From NCBI RefSeq assembly GCF_900163755.1, contig NZ_FUKI01000057.1, positions 21,494 through 85,493 on the forward strand: a stretch of DNA of 64,000 nt, written 5' to 3'. The notes under the pieces are model-generated. The model was not told where the DNA came from. It did not search any database and saw only the letters and a program-made list of their open reading frames with translations. Below are positions 18,875 to 27,853 of this stretch, piece after piece. Both the position numbers and the translations under genes were made by a program. Within the stretch, counting starts at the first letter, position 1; each line of letters starts with the position of its first letter. The stretch comes from Crenothrix polyspora. GTDB lineage: Bacteria > Pseudomonadota > Gammaproteobacteria > Methylococcales > Methylomonadaceae.

Positions 18875-20129
18875 TATCTCTACCGCGTCTGTTATTGGTC
18901 TTGGCTATATTGGCTTACCAACCGCAGCTATGCTGGCTTCGCGCAAAATCAAAGTGATTGGTGTTGATGTTAACCAGCACGCAGTAGATACCATTAATCA
19001 AGGTAAAATCCACATTGTTGAACCTGATTTGGATATGCTGGTGCATGCGTCCGTCACTCAAGGCTACTTACGCGCCACGACAAAACCCGAACCCGCCGAT
19101 GTCTTTCTCATTGCCGTGCCTACGCCGTTTATAGGCGACCACGCACCTGATTTGAGCTACGTGCAAGCCGCCGTAGAATCCATTGCGCCGGTACTGGAAA
19201 AAGGTAATATTATTATTCTGGAATCGACATCCCCTGTCGGCACTACTGAAAAAATACTGGATTGGCTAAGTTTGGCCAGACCGGATTTACGCCTGCCTGT
19301 AGAGCATGAACTTGATCCTGACATTAATATTGCCTACTGCCCAGAACGTGTACTGCCGGGGCATGTGGTGCGGGAATTGGTGGAAAATGACCGTATCATC
19401 GGCGGCTTGAGTGATGCGTGCTCAAAACGTGCCGCAGATGTTTACCGAATTTTTGTGACCGGTAAATTACTGATTAGCAACGCCCGCACGGCAGAAATGT
19501 GCAAATTGACCGAAAATGCTTTTCGTGACATCAATATTGCCTTTGCCAATGAATTGTCAATGATCTGCGATAAGCTCGACATCAATCCTTGGGAGCTGAT
19601 TAAGCTTGCCAACCATCATCCACGGGTCAATATTTTACAACCCGGCTGCGGTGTTGGCGGCCATTGTATCGCGGTAGACCCTTGGTTTATTGTCGATAAA
19701 ACTCCCAATGAAGCCAGGCTTATCCGTGCTGCGCGGGAGGTTAACGACCACAAACCAGACTGGGTGCTTGGTAAGATTCGTCATGCGGTTGCTAGCTTAA
19801 CAGCTAGCGGCCTTGAAGAATCCAGACTTAAAGTGGCGGTTTTAGGCTTGGCATTTAAGCCCAATATTGACGATTTGCGGGAAAGCCCTGCTTTGCATAT
19901 TGCCAAACAATTTGCCAAAACCACAACGACGCAATTGTTACTGGTCGAGCCTAATATCAGGGCATTACCGAAACCATTAGCTAATCATCAGCTAGTGTCT
20001 TTAAATGACGCAATCACCCAAGCAGATATTTTGGTGTTGCTGGTTAATCACCGAGAGTTTGCCGGTGTCAAACACTGCATTAATAAAAAGACCTTGTTAG
20101 TGGATGCCATCGGCATCGACTTTATTTAA
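18861..20129 (+). CDS. wecC: UDP-N-acetyl-D-mannosamine dehydrogenase
   Basis: Oxidises UDP-ManNAc to UDP-ManNAcA with NAD. N-terminal Rossmann motif [18 protein letters not shown], the central [20 protein letters not shown] and the active-site Cys in [18 protein letters not shown]; the C-terminal UDP-binding domain has [19 protein letters not shown]. The ATG at 18861 lies inside the end of wecB and gives the conserved length (422 residues); a longer frame from 18795 is not supported. With wecB it supplies ManNAcA for a surface polymer; the rest of an ECA pathway is not here. Confidence 0.96.
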   Translation: MQQFNISTASVIGLGYIGLPTAAMLASRKIKVIGVDVNQHAVDTINQGKIHIVEPDLDMLVHASVTQGYLRATTKPEPADVFLIAVPTPFIGDHAPDLSYVQAAVESIAPVLEKGNIIILESTSPVGTTEKILDWLSLARPDLRLPVEHELDPDINIAYCPERVLPGHVVRELVENDRIIGGLSDACSKRAADVYRIFVTGKLLISNARTAEMCKLTENAFRDINIAFANELSMICDKLDINPWELIKLANHHPRVNILQPGCGVGGHCIAVDPWFIVDKTPNEARLIRAAREVNDHKPDWVLGKIRHAVASLTASGLEESRLKVAVLGLAFKPNIDDLRESPALHIAKQFAKTTTTQLLLVEPNIRALPKPLANHQLVSLNDAITQADILVLLVNHREFAGVKHCINKKTLLVDAIGIDFI

Positions 20130-20146
20130 CTTCAAAAGCTACCAAC

Positions 20147-20181
20147 AAAAAAGCCGATGCAAAAACTGCATCGGCTTTTTT
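20147..20181. terminator. Bidirectional rho-independent terminator
   Basis: AAAAAAGCCGATGCA, a short loop, then TGCATCGGCTTTTTT. A-run and T-run on both sides make it work in both directions, between convergent wecC and fba. Confidence 0.92.
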
Positions 20182-20201
20182 ACATCAAATGCTTGTGTAT
20201 C

Positions 20202-21281
20202 TTACAAAGAATCAACCGCGTTTAAATCTGAAAACGCCTGTTCCAAACGGGTCACAATGCTGACTTCACTAGCACGTTGCCATACACGCGGGTCATAGTA
20301 TTTTTTGTTCGGTTTGTCATCGCCATCTGGGTTGCCGATCTGGCCTTGCAGATAGCCTTCATTCTTTATGTAGAACTGTCTAATACCGTCCCAAGCTGCC
20401 CATTGGGTGTCGGTATCAATGTTCATTTTGATAACGCCGTAGCTGATCGATTCGCTGATTTCTTGTTCAGAAGAGCCAGAACCACCGTGGAAAACAAAAT
20501 TCAGGGTATTGGTAGGCACGCCGTATTTTTCAGACACATACGCTTGTGAATTGGCCAAGATAGTCGGTGTCAGTTTAACATTGCCTGGCTTATACACGCC
20601 ATGCACGTTACCGAAAGACGCTGCAATGGTAAAACGTGGGCTGATTTTACTGAGTTCTTCATAGGCATACGCAACATCTTCAGGTTGTGTATACAACAAA
20701 GAATGGTCTAAACCACTGTTGTCTACGCCATCTTCTTCGCCACCGGTGACACCTAATTCAATTTCCAACGTCATGTCCATTTTAGACATGCGTTTTAGGT
20801 ATTCGCCACAAATTTCAATATTTTCTTTCAGGCTTTCTTCAGAAAGATCAAGCATGTGTGAACTGAACAACGGTTTGCCGGTTGCAGCAAAGTGTTTTTC
20901 ACCGGCATCTAACAGCCCGTCTATCCAAGGCAATAATTTTTTAGCGGCATGGTCGGTATGCAAAATAACCGGTACGCCGTAAGCTTCTGCCATAGCGTGT
21001 ACATGTTGTGCGCCAGAAATAGCGCCCAAAATAGCTGCTTGCTGGCCTTCTGCTTTAAGGCCTTTACCGGCAACATACTGTGCGCCGCCATGCGAAAATT
21101 GAATGATAACTGCCGACTTAACCTTGGCAGCGGCTTCTAAAACCGCATTGATTGAGCCGGTGCTGATCACGTTAACCGCCGGTAATGCCATTTTGTTTGC
21201 TTTGCAAATGGCAAATATTTTTTGCACATCTTCACCGGTGACAACGCCGGGCTTCACTACATCTAAAATTTTCTGTGACAT
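20202..21281 (-). CDS. fba: Fructose-bisphosphate aldolase, class II
   Basis: Zinc-dependent aldolase, in this setting cleaving fructose 1,6-bisphosphate in the RuMP/EMP route and able to act on sedoheptulose bisphosphate in some methylotrophs. Zinc-site motifs are visible: VPVILHTDHAAKK, LEIELGVTGGEEDGVD, FGNVHGVYKPGNVKL and the phosphate-binding FHGGSGSSEQEI and YGVIKMNIDTDTQWA. 359 residues, the same as E. coli FbaA. Last gene of the RuMP block, 120 bases after tal, from which it is separated by a perfect palindrome. Confidence 0.96.
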   Translation of the reverse strand: MSQKILDVVKPGVVTGEDVQKIFAICKANKMALPAVNVISTGSINAVLEAAAKVKSAVIIQFSHGGAQYVAGKGLKAEGQQAAILGAISGAQHVHAMAEAYGVPVILHTDHAAKKLLPWIDGLLDAGEKHFAATGKPLFSSHMLDLSEESLKENIEICGEYLKRMSKMDMTLEIELGVTGGEEDGVDNSGLDHSLLYTQPEDVAYAYEELSKISPRFTIAASFGNVHGVYKPGNVKLTPTILANSQAYVSEKYGVPTNTLNFVFHGGSGSSEQEISESISYGVIKMNIDTDTQWAAWDGIRQFYIKNEGYLQGQIGNPDGDDKPNKKYYDPRVWQRASEVSIVTRLEQAFSDLNAVDSL

Positions 21282-21363
21282 ATTTAATTTTTATAAAAAC
21301 AGGAGTTTAAGCCGTGCAGTAACACACGACCGAAATAAAATTTTCAGGCGTTGGTTTGCAAGA

Positions 21364-21393
21364 TTTCAGTCGAGGATTAATCCTCGACTGAAA
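21364..21393. terminator. Perfect palindrome between tal and fba
   Basis: Two 15-base arms, TTTCAGTCGAGGATT and AATCCTCGACTGAAA, with no spacer. It could be an attenuator, an RNase-protecting hairpin or a terminator between tal and fba on the minus strand. Confidence 0.6.
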
Positions 21394-21401
21394 TACAGGA
21401 T

Positions 21402-22388
21402 TTAACCTTCCAAACTGGCCAAACGAGCGGATAACAATTCTTCCAAAGCTTCCAGGGCTTTTTCAAAGCCTACGATACCTTCAGCCAATTTATCAGTTGC
21501 CATGCGATTTTCCGCATGCATACTGTCAAAGGTAGCTTTATCCATAGCGATTTTTTCGATAGGCATAGCCGCCGCTTTTGCTGGGTCAAGCTTGCGTGGC
21601 AAATCCGCTTCGGTGGCTTGCAATTCAGCCAATAAAGACGGTGCAATCGTCAATAAATCACTGCCAGCCAATTCGGTAATTTCGCCAATGTTACGGAAGC
21701 TTGCGCCCATTACTTCGGTTTTGTAACCAAATTTCTTGTAATAATTGTAAACGTCAGTGACTGACACTACGCCTGGATCTTCATTGGCAGGATAAGAATC
21801 ACGGCCAGTATCTTTTTTATACCAATCCAAAATACGACCCACGAAAGGCGAAATCAGCGTGATGCCGTTTTCAGCGCAGGCAATCGCCTGATGCAAACCA
21901 AACAACAAGGTCAAGTTGCAGTGTATGCCTTCTTTTTCCAACACGGCAGCTGCTTGAATACCTTCCCAAGTAGAAGCGATTTTTATTAAAATACGATCAG
22001 AATCAACGCCATTTGCCACATATTGGGCAATAATTTCACGGCCTTTAGCAATCGTCGCTTCCGTATCGTAAGATAAACGCGCATCTACTTCAGTGGAAAC
22101 GCGACCTGGAATAATTTCCAGTATTTTAAGGCCAAAAGACACCGCCAAACGGTCAAACGCCAAGTTAGCCACTTCAGCAGCAGATGCGTCTGCACCTAAA
22201 CTTGCGCGTGCCGCTTTTAAAGTATCGTCTACAATACCTTGGTATTGCGGCATTTGTGCCGCAGCGGTAATTAATGACGGGTTAGTGGTCGCATCTTGTG
22301 GCTTAAATTTTTCAATCGCCTCAATATCGCCGGTATCAGACACGACTACAGTCACTTCTCTGAGTTGTTCCAACAAATTCTTTGCCAT
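21402..22388 (-). CDS. tal: Transaldolase (TalB type)
   Basis: Transfers a dihydroxyacetone unit between sugar phosphates and regenerates ribulose 5-phosphate in the RuMP cycle. Class I motifs: [12 protein letters not shown] near residue 33-43 and the Schiff-base Lys136 in [15 protein letters not shown], with HCNLTLLFG after it. 328 residues including the C-terminal helical extension of the E. coli TalB subfamily. It lies directly after the two motif-repeat genes and before fba on the same strand. Confidence 0.96.
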   Translation of the reverse strand: MAKNLLEQLREVTVVVSDTGDIEAIEKFKPQDATTNPSLITAAAQMPQYQGIVDDTLKAARASLGADASAAEVANLAFDRLAVSFGLKILEIIPGRVSTEVDARLSYDTEATIAKGREIIAQYVANGVDSDRILIKIASTWEGIQAAAVLEKEGIHCNLTLLFGLHQAIACAENGITLISPFVGRILDWYKKDTGRDSYPANEDPGVVSVTDVYNYYKKFGYKTEVMGASFRNIGEITELAGSDLLTIAPSLLAELQATEADLPRKLDPAKAAAMPIEKIAMDKATFDSMHAENRMATDKLAEGIVGFEKALEALEELLSARLASLEG

Positions 22389-22568
22389 ACGCAGTACCTA
22401 CTTTCAAGTTAAAAAAATCGACAACCCCAAGCCATAAAGTCTTGCATCAGAAGCGGTTGGACATTTATGGCAATGGAAAATTCATTCAGTGGCAATACCG
22501 AAGTTAACACTTACTCGGCTATAGTGACGGGCATGGGATAAAACCTCGACACCCCACTGTATAACTGA

Positions 22569-22605
22569 CTTCGGGGTATTACCACGTATGGCAGCTACCC
22601 CGAAG
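22569..22605 (-). terminator. Hairpin after the soluble repeat-protein gene
   Basis: CTTCGGGGTA and TACCCCGAAG arms, 17-base loop, 41 bases past the stop of the 22646-23767 gene in its direction of transcription. No T-run is visible on the minus strand. It separates the repeat-gene pair from tal. Confidence 0.55.
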
Positions 22606-22645
22606 CTAAAAATACCGATAGAAAACGGTTTATTTATACGCAAGC

Positions 22646-23767
22646 CTAAGATGCCGCTGTACTATTACGAAGATACTTAGCCACACCTGTCACAGCCTCT
22701 TGACCTGCTGGTATAAATTCACCTTCTAGCAGTTTAGTTCGACTGTGTTTTTCTAAATAACGAGACAGCCCTGTTGTGCCTGGTTCAAAATTGACAACAA
22801 TGATGTTGCTTTGTTTGATGTCAGCAAGCGCTGTCGCTTGCACAGCCAAATATTTAGCAACTTTGCTTTCTAATGGTTTGGCTTTAACATTGCCAGCTTC
22901 TTTAATAAGGTATTTCTCAACACCGCTGACCACAGGATACACCCGCGCAGGCAAACTGGCTTGCGATTTCAGGTATTTACTGACACCACTGACAACTGGC
23001 CTGGGTATGATACTACGCTGCTGCAAAGCAACATATTTGTCAACGCCGCTTTGCGGTGGCCGTTTTTTTTCTGCAATCAGCAGCTTAGCTAAATACTTGG
23101 CAACACCGCTGGCACCTGGTTTCCCCGCCGCACGCTTTGCTTGTTGTTGGCTATATTTTTCAACGCTAGTTAATACTGAGTCATCTTGCGTAACTAACGG
23201 CTCTGTGACAACAGATGCAGCAACTAAGGCCGCTTCTGCTTTGTCTTGGGCAAGTTTGGCTTCTTGCACAACAAAACGGGCAATAATCGCAGCGGCCGCA
23301 GTTTTACGAGCAGCGCAGTCCTTCTCCGCCTGATATTTAGCCACGCCTGTTAAACGCGTAATAGGCTGAGCTTCAACATCTTGCTTAGCAAGATAGTTTG
23401 CCACACTGCTTAGCTTAACCGCCGTAACCGGAACTTCAGTTTTCAGTTTGACAGTATATTTTGCAACACCGGTCATAGCAGGGCTTGCCCTGTCAATAAC
23501 CGCTTGTTTAAGCAAATACTTAGCAACACTGGTTATAGGTGATGACAGGTCTTTTTTCCGTAAATACTTACCCACCGATGACACGGTTTGCATAGTCTCC
23601 ATGTACTTGGAAACTCCAGTAACAGATGGCCGAGTCGCCAAATATCTCGCCACACCGGTCACTTTATTGCTAGGATTAACAGCAACCAAAAAATTCTCCT
23701 GGCTTTCAATCGGTTTACGACGAGATAACGATTTATCGATTAAATCGATTGCGCGACTGCGTGCCAT
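22646..23767 (-). CDS. Soluble multivalent repeat protein with 15 TGVxKYL motifs (unknown function)
   Basis: I do not recognise this 373-residue protein. It is basic, Ala/Lys/Val-rich and without signal peptide or membrane segment. It carries 15 clear copies of a short motif, (T/S)(G/S)(V/L)x(K/R)Y(L), at residues 37, 50, 63, 79, 99, 120, 140, 200, 220, 240, 260, 281, 301, 332 and 360. From 79 to 301 the spacing is 20-21 residues; the 140-200 gap is three periods and contains decayed units in register (IIARFV near 161, LVAASV near 181). The motif is often followed by two to four residues ending in Gln or Lys (AKQ, LKQ, KSQ). The ATG at 23767 lies three bases after the TAA of the upstream gene and its GGAG sits inside that gene, so translation is coupled. 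Position between tkt and tal suggests a role linked to RuMP enzymes; multivalent scaffold or linker is inference. Confidence 0.7.
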   Translation of the reverse strand: MARSRAIDLIDKSLSRRKPIESQENFLVAVNPSNKVTGVARYLATRPSVTGVSKYMETMQTVSSVGKYLRKKDLSSPITSVAKYLLKQAVIDRASPAMTGVAKYTVKLKTEVPVTAVKLSSVANYLAKQDVEAQPITRLTGVAKYQAEKDCAARKTAAAAIIARFVVQEAKLAQDKAEAALVAASVVTEPLVTQDDSVLTSVEKYSQQQAKRAAGKPGASGVAKYLAKLLIAEKKRPPQSGVDKYVALQQRSIIPRPVVSGVSKYLKSQASLPARVYPVVSGVEKYLIKEAGNVKAKPLESKVAKYLAVQATALADIKQSNIIVVNFEPGTTGLSRYLEKHSRTKLLEGEFIPAGQEAVTGVAKYLRNSTAAS

Positions 23768-23770
23768 CTA

Positions 23771-24409
23771 TTATCTCCGATTACGTAGGTATTTTTCAAC
23801 GCCGGTAGCCGCGCTAGCTTTTACCGATTGTACGTGTTTGTCCAAATAACGGCTCACACCGGTACCAGAGGCTTTACTCAAATATTTAGCAACACCAGTC
23901 AATCCACCGCCGCCGTTCGACTTAGCTGCGCTAGAAGGCGCGGCAGCAGAGTTGGCAGATTTTGTACATTTACCACAGTTGCGACTTCTAAAAAAGGCAA
24001 CACCACCTAAAGCCATTACCACCAAACCAATCAAATAACTGGTTAACGTATCAGCTGGCGCGGCTGCGGCATCAGGTGCGGCACTTGCTGCTGCGGAACT
24101 AACAGTTGAATCTACTGAAGCGCTCGCTGGCATTTTGCTGGGTTTATAGTCAGCATCATAATAAATAACTTCTGATTTATGGGTAGCCGCAGGATATTTA
24201 TCATCTGAAGCAGAGCTTTCTGCTTTAGCCGCTGCTGGTGCAGTTTGGCTGCTGGTTGCAGATTTGCTGTCTTTGGCGATGTAGGCATCATCCGAATACA
24301 CCACGGACGGTTGGAAATCTGCAGCCGGATATTGATCATCAGCACAAACAATGCCGCTACTCAACACTAACACGGCTAATAGACCATTTTTAAAATTATT
24401 CTTTTTCAC
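23771..24409 (-). CDS. Membrane-anchored TGVxKYL-motif protein (unknown function)
   Basis: An unrecognised 212-residue protein. The GTG at 24409 follows AGGTGA at a good distance and gives a normal signal peptide (MKKNNFKNGLLAVLV...IVCA, cleavage likely after Ala23); an in-frame GTG nine bases upstream is less suitable. The exported part holds two similar segments, DDQYPAADFQPSVVYSDD (24-41) and DDKYPAATHKSEVIYYDAD (69-87), and an Ala/Ser/Pro-rich linker. A single membrane helix spans about 122-140, followed by RSRNCGKCTK (a CxxC and positive charges), which places the C-terminus in the cytoplasm. That tail ends with three motifs, TGVAKYL (171), TGVSRYL (183), TGVEKYL (202). The last two resemble the last two motifs of the soluble partner encoded immediately downstream. 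A Gly-rich stretch precedes them. Confidence 0.7.
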   Translation of the reverse strand: MKKNNFKNGLLAVLVLSSGIVCADDQYPAADFQPSVVYSDDAYIAKDSKSATSSQTAPAAAKAESSASDDKYPAATHKSEVIYYDADYKPSKMPASASVDSTVSSAAASAAPDAAAAPADTLTSYLIGLVVMALGGVAFFRSRNCGKCTKSANSAAAPSSAAKSNGGGGLTGVAKYLSKASGTGVSRYLDKHVQSVKASAATGVEKYLRNRR

Positions 24410-24436
24410 GTTGTTCACCTATGAGTCAAAAGAAGT

Positions 24437-24475
24437 GGTGAGTGTTGTTAAAGCGGCGCTTCAACAACACTCACC
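24437..24475 (-). terminator. Strong hairpin between tkt and the repeat-gene pair
   Basis: A 13-base perfect stem, GGTGAGTGTTGTT and AACAACACTCACC, 13-base loop. It lies 39 bases past the tkt stop and 28 bases before the start of the membrane repeat protein. There is no T-run; it may set the tkt mRNA end or tune expression of the downstream pair. Confidence 0.65.
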
Positions 24476-24514
24476 TAATGGTATGTCGTAAGTTATTCTC
24501 GTATGGCCTTAGAA

Positions 24515-26509
24515 TTAAAGCACCATTTCAACGTGTTTTACCACGTTGTCAACGGTAAAACCGAATTCTTTGAACAAATCACCCGCAGGTGCAGATTCAC
24601 CAAAACGATCCAAACCGACAATCTTGCCATTCGTGCCAACATATTTCCACCAACCATCGGTGACACCCGCTTCAACCGCAACGCGTTGAGTAACACACGC
24701 AGGTAAAACAGACTCACGGTAAGCCGCGTCTTGTGCATCGAAAATATTGGTAGATGGCATGGAAACCACACGAATCTTTTTACCCGCAGCTTTCAATTGT
24801 TCAGCTGCTTTCACAGCCAATTCAACTTCAGAACCGGTGGCAATAATAATTGCATCAGGTTGGCCATCGGTATCAACCAACACATAAGCACCGCGTGAAA
24901 TCGCCGCAATTTGTGCTGGCGTGCGTGGCATGTGCGGTAAGTTTTGACGTGAGAATACCAAAATAGACGGGCCATTTTGACGTTCAATTGCAGCCTTCCA
25001 AGAAATAGTGGTTTCCACCGCATCACACGGACGCCACACTTGAATACCTGGAATCAATCGCAAGGTTGCTGTTTGCTCAACCGGTTGATGAGTCGGACCG
25101 TCTTCGCCAAGGCCGATAGAGTCATGGGTATACACGAAAATAGAACGTATCTTCATTAATGAAGCCATACGCAAAGCGTTACGCGCATATTCCGAGAACA
25201 TCAGGAAGGTTGCGCCAAACGGGATAACGCCGCCGTGCAATGCCAAACCGTTCATGATGGCTGACATACCAAACTCACGTACACCGTAATTGATGTAGTT
25301 AGCGTCAGGCTTGTTAGCACGCATGGGTTTATAACCTTTCCATTCGGTCATATTGGAACAACCCAAATCCGCAGAACCACCAAAAATTTCTGGCAATAAA
25401 TCGGCAAAACCTTGGATAGCCGCCAAAGAAGACAACCGTGTTGCGGTGGTTTTAGCTTCTGCATTGACCGCTGTTACAAATGCTTCTGCATCAGCCGCCC
25501 ACGTAGCAGGTAAATCACCTGCCATACGGCGAGTAAATTCACTGGCTAGTTCTGGGTGCGCCGCTTGATAGGCGGCAAATTTTGTATCCCACGCTTGTTC
25601 AGCAGCAGCGCCTTTGGCTTTACCATCCCAACCCGCATACACTTCAGCAGGCACCTCAAACGCACCGTATTTCCAGCCTAACGCTTCTTTAGTCAGATCA
25701 ACCTCTGGCTGGCCTAATGCCGCACCGTGACAGGCATGGCTACCGGCTTTATTAGGTGAACCAAAACCGATAATAGTTTTACAGCAAATCATGCTCGGTT
25801 TATCAGTCACCGCGTGAGCCGCTTTGATGGCATCGGCAATGGCTTCTGGATTATGGCCGTCAACGTCAGCAATCACATGCCAACCGTAAGACTCAAAACG
25901 CATCGGGGTATTGTCGGTAAACCAGCCATCAACGTGACCGTCAATAGAAATACCGTTGTCATCCCAGAACGCAATCAAGTTGCCTAAACCGAGCGTGCCC
26001 GCCAATGAACAGGCTTCATGCGAGATACCTTCCATCAAACAACCATCACCTAAAAACGCATAGGTTTTATGGTTGACGATGTCGTGGCCGTCTCTATTAA
26101 ACTGTGCAGCCAAGGCTTTTTCAGCAATAGCCATGCCGACCGCGTTGGTGATACCCTGGCCTAATGGGCCAGTAGTGGTTTCTACGCCAGGCGCATAACC
26201 GTATTCAGGGTGACCCGCTGTTCTGGAATGCAACTGACGAAATTGCTTCAAGTCATCAATGGACAAATCATAACCCGCCAAGTGCAACAGCGAATAGATC
26301 AACATGGATCCATGACCATTTGACAGCACAAAACGGTCACGGTTTGACCAGCTTGGGTTGGTCGGATTATGACTCATGAAGTCATTCCATAATACTTCAG
26401 CAATGTCCGCCATCCCCATCGGGGCGCCCGGATGTCCAGAGTTTGCCTTTTGTACGGCATCCATGCTCAAAGCGCGTATGGCGTTCGCTAATTCTCGACG
26501 CGAAGTCAT
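24515..26509 (-). CDS. tkt: Transketolase
   Basis: Thiamine-diphosphate enzyme moving two-carbon units between sugar phosphates; here part of ribulose 5-phosphate regeneration for formaldehyde fixation. Visible motifs: [19 protein letters not shown] at the start, the ThDP/Mg signature [18 protein letters not shown] with [23 protein letters not shown], the central pyrimidine-domain [18 protein letters not shown] and RPCDAVET. 664 residues, normal. Lies between hpi and the repeat-protein pair on the same strand. Confidence 0.97.
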   Translation of the reverse strand: MTSRRELANAIRALSMDAVQKANSGHPGAPMGMADIAEVLWNDFMSHNPTNPSWSNRDRFVLSNGHGSMLIYSLLHLAGYDLSIDDLKQFRQLHSRTAGHPEYGYAPGVETTTGPLGQGITNAVGMAIAEKALAAQFNRDGHDIVNHKTYAFLGDGCLMEGISHEACSLAGTLGLGNLIAFWDDNGISIDGHVDGWFTDNTPMRFESYGWHVIADVDGHNPEAIADAIKAAHAVTDKPSMICCKTIIGFGSPNKAGSHACHGAALGQPEVDLTKEALGWKYGAFEVPAEVYAGWDGKAKGAAAEQAWDTKFAAYQAAHPELASEFTRRMAGDLPATWAADAEAFVTAVNAEAKTTATRLSSLAAIQGFADLLPEIFGGSADLGCSNMTEWKGYKPMRANKPDANYINYGVREFGMSAIMNGLALHGGVIPFGATFLMFSEYARNALRMASLMKIRSIFVYTHDSIGLGEDGPTHQPVEQTATLRLIPGIQVWRPCDAVETTISWKAAIERQNGPSILVFSRQNLPHMPRTPAQIAAISRGAYVLVDTDGQPDAIIIATGSEVELAVKAAEQLKAAGKKIRVVSMPSTNIFDAQDAAYRESVLPACVTQRVAVEAGVTDGWWKYVGTNGKIVGLDRFGESAPAGDLFKEFGFTVDNVVKHVEMVL

Positions 26510-26620
26510 ATTATTCCCCTTAAATTTTCAATAAATGATTAAACACTGCAATACTTAAGTTATTATTATGTATCGCGAAATTCTTTGATGGCGGTCATCA
26601 TTCAGCATGACAGACACGCG

Positions 26621-26649
26621 GAGCGAATAACCGTAACGGCTATTCGCTC
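26621..26649 (-). terminator. Hairpin between hpi and tkt
   Basis: GAGCGAATA and TATTCGCTC arms, with CCGT and ACGG pairing inside, 11 bases past the hpi stop. Probably a terminator or processing hairpin separating hps-hpi from tkt. Confidence 0.55.
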
Positions 26650-26659
26650 TACTGATGTA

Positions 26660-27193
26660 TTACTCCAAGTTAGCGTGACGCTCTCTCATTAACTCTTCGG
26701 TAATTCCCTTGTCGTGAATGATGTGAGACACCGTTGCTTCCAGGAATACCAAGGTGGACAGCTCAAACACTGTACCCATTGGCATACCCAAAAGTTTGCC
26801 GTATTGATCGGCACTACCAATAGTAAATACAGCCTCGGCCATATCACCAATAGTAGAACTGCTTTTCGCAGAGATCAAAATAATGCTGGCACCTACTTTT
26901 TTAGCACTCTTGGTGAATGCAATCAATTGCTCTGTTTCACCAGAGCCAGAGATAATTATCAGTAAGTCGCCGCTCTTAATGCTGGGTGTAACCACTTCAC
27001 CAACAACACTGACATCGTAACCGCTGTGTACCAGTCTCATTGCAAAAAAGTTACCCACCAGCTTAGAACGACCTGCACCGGCAATATAAATACGCTTAGC
27101 AGCATCAAGAAGCTGCGTCAGCTTTCCATCATACGAACTATCGGTTGCCTCAAGAATACTTGAAATTTTGTCTATGATAAGCTTCTGATGCAT
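26660..27193 (-). CDS. hxlB: 6-phospho-3-hexuloisomerase
   Basis: Isomerises D-arabino-hexulose 6-phosphate to fructose 6-phosphate, second step of RuMP formaldehyde fixation. SIS-fold sugar isomerase: RIYIAGAGRSKLVGNFFAMRL, VVGEVVTPSIKSGDLLIIISGSGETEQLI and GASIILISAKSSSTIGDMA, and the family's MPMGTVFELSTLVFLEATV near the end. 177 residues, typical. It follows hps after 18 bases, so both are on one transcript. The symbol hxlB is also written hpi or phi. Confidence 0.95.
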   Translation of the reverse strand: MHQKLIIDKISSILEATDSSYDGKLTQLLDAAKRIYIAGAGRSKLVGNFFAMRLVHSGYDVSVVGEVVTPSIKSGDLLIIISGSGETEQLIAFTKSAKKVGASIILISAKSSSTIGDMAEAVFTIGSADQYGKLLGMPMGTVFELSTLVFLEATVSHIIHDKGITEELMRERHANLE

Positions 27194-27211
27194 GTGCTTG
27201 ACTCTCTGTAA

Positions 27212-27853
27212 TTATACAGCGTCAACCAATTCACGAATTTCACGCGCTGATTCAGCAGGTGATGGCGCACCGTAGATAGCTGCACCGACAACGATAATGT
27301 TCGCGCCTGCTCTAACTACGTCTTGTACGGTAGATTGTTTAATACCACCCGCCACTGAAATTCTAACGGGCAAACCTAATCTAGCGATGTCATTCAAATC
27401 ACCAAATGGCGTGTCACCAGCCGCTTGAGCGTCAAGACCTGTGTGAATACCGACAATTTGAGCGCCAGCTTCTGCTGTTGCGCGTGCGCAAGCTACTTTG
27501 TCAGACACGTTGATCAAGTCGATTTGCGCTTCAGCACCGTGTGCATTGGCCGCTTTAATAACACCTTTGCAAGTTGCAAGACCAGATACACCTAAAACGG
27601 TGCAAATGTCCGCGCCAGCAGCGTAAAATGGTGTGGCTTCGTATTCGCCAGCGTCCATCGTTTTTAAGTCAACCAACAATAATTTGTCTGGGAATTTAGC
27701 TCTTAATGCTTTAACCAGATTAACACCGTTGTGTTTAATGCAAGGTGTGCCGATTTCAAAAATATCAACGTGTGGCGCAACTTGCTCTGCAAGCGCAACG
27801 GTTGCGTCAAAATCCAAAGAGTCTAAAGCCATTTGAATTAAAGGTCTTGCCAT
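27212..27853 (-). CDS. hxlA: 3-hexulose-6-phosphate synthase
   Basis: Condenses formaldehyde with ribulose 5-phosphate, the key carbon-fixing step of the RuMP cycle. Beta-barrel of the OMP-decarboxylase superfamily: MALDSLDFDATVALAEQ, VDIFEIGTPCIKHNG, the catalytic DxKxxD in LLVDLKTMDAGEYEA, GIHTGLD and ISVAGGIKQSTV. 213 residues from the ATG at 27853; the frame extends 56 codons upstream but that part has no similarity. First gene of the RuMP block; its promoter must lie in 27854-28513. Also called hps. Confidence 0.96.
   Translation of the reverse strand: MARPLIQMALDSLDFDATVALAEQVAPHVDIFEIGTPCIKHNGVNLVKALRAKFPDKLLLVDLKTMDAGEYEATPFYAAGADICTVLGVSGLATCKGVIKAANAHGAEAQIDLINVSDKVACARATAEAGAQIVGIHTGLDAQAAGDTPFGDLNDIARLGLPVRISVAGGIKQSTVQDVVRAGANIIVVGAAIYGAPSPAESAREIRELVDAV

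Noticed and set aside
22776..23333. Long plus-strand frame opposite the soluble repeat protein (22776-23333)
   Set aside because: It is the antisense shadow of the repeat array; its Cys/Thr/Leu pattern follows from reversed repeat codons, and the minus-strand frame has start, ribosome site and operon context.
22646..24409. CRISPR-like or DNA-level repeat array
   Set aside because: The repeats are conserved in protein sequence and reading frame, not as identical DNA units with spacers.
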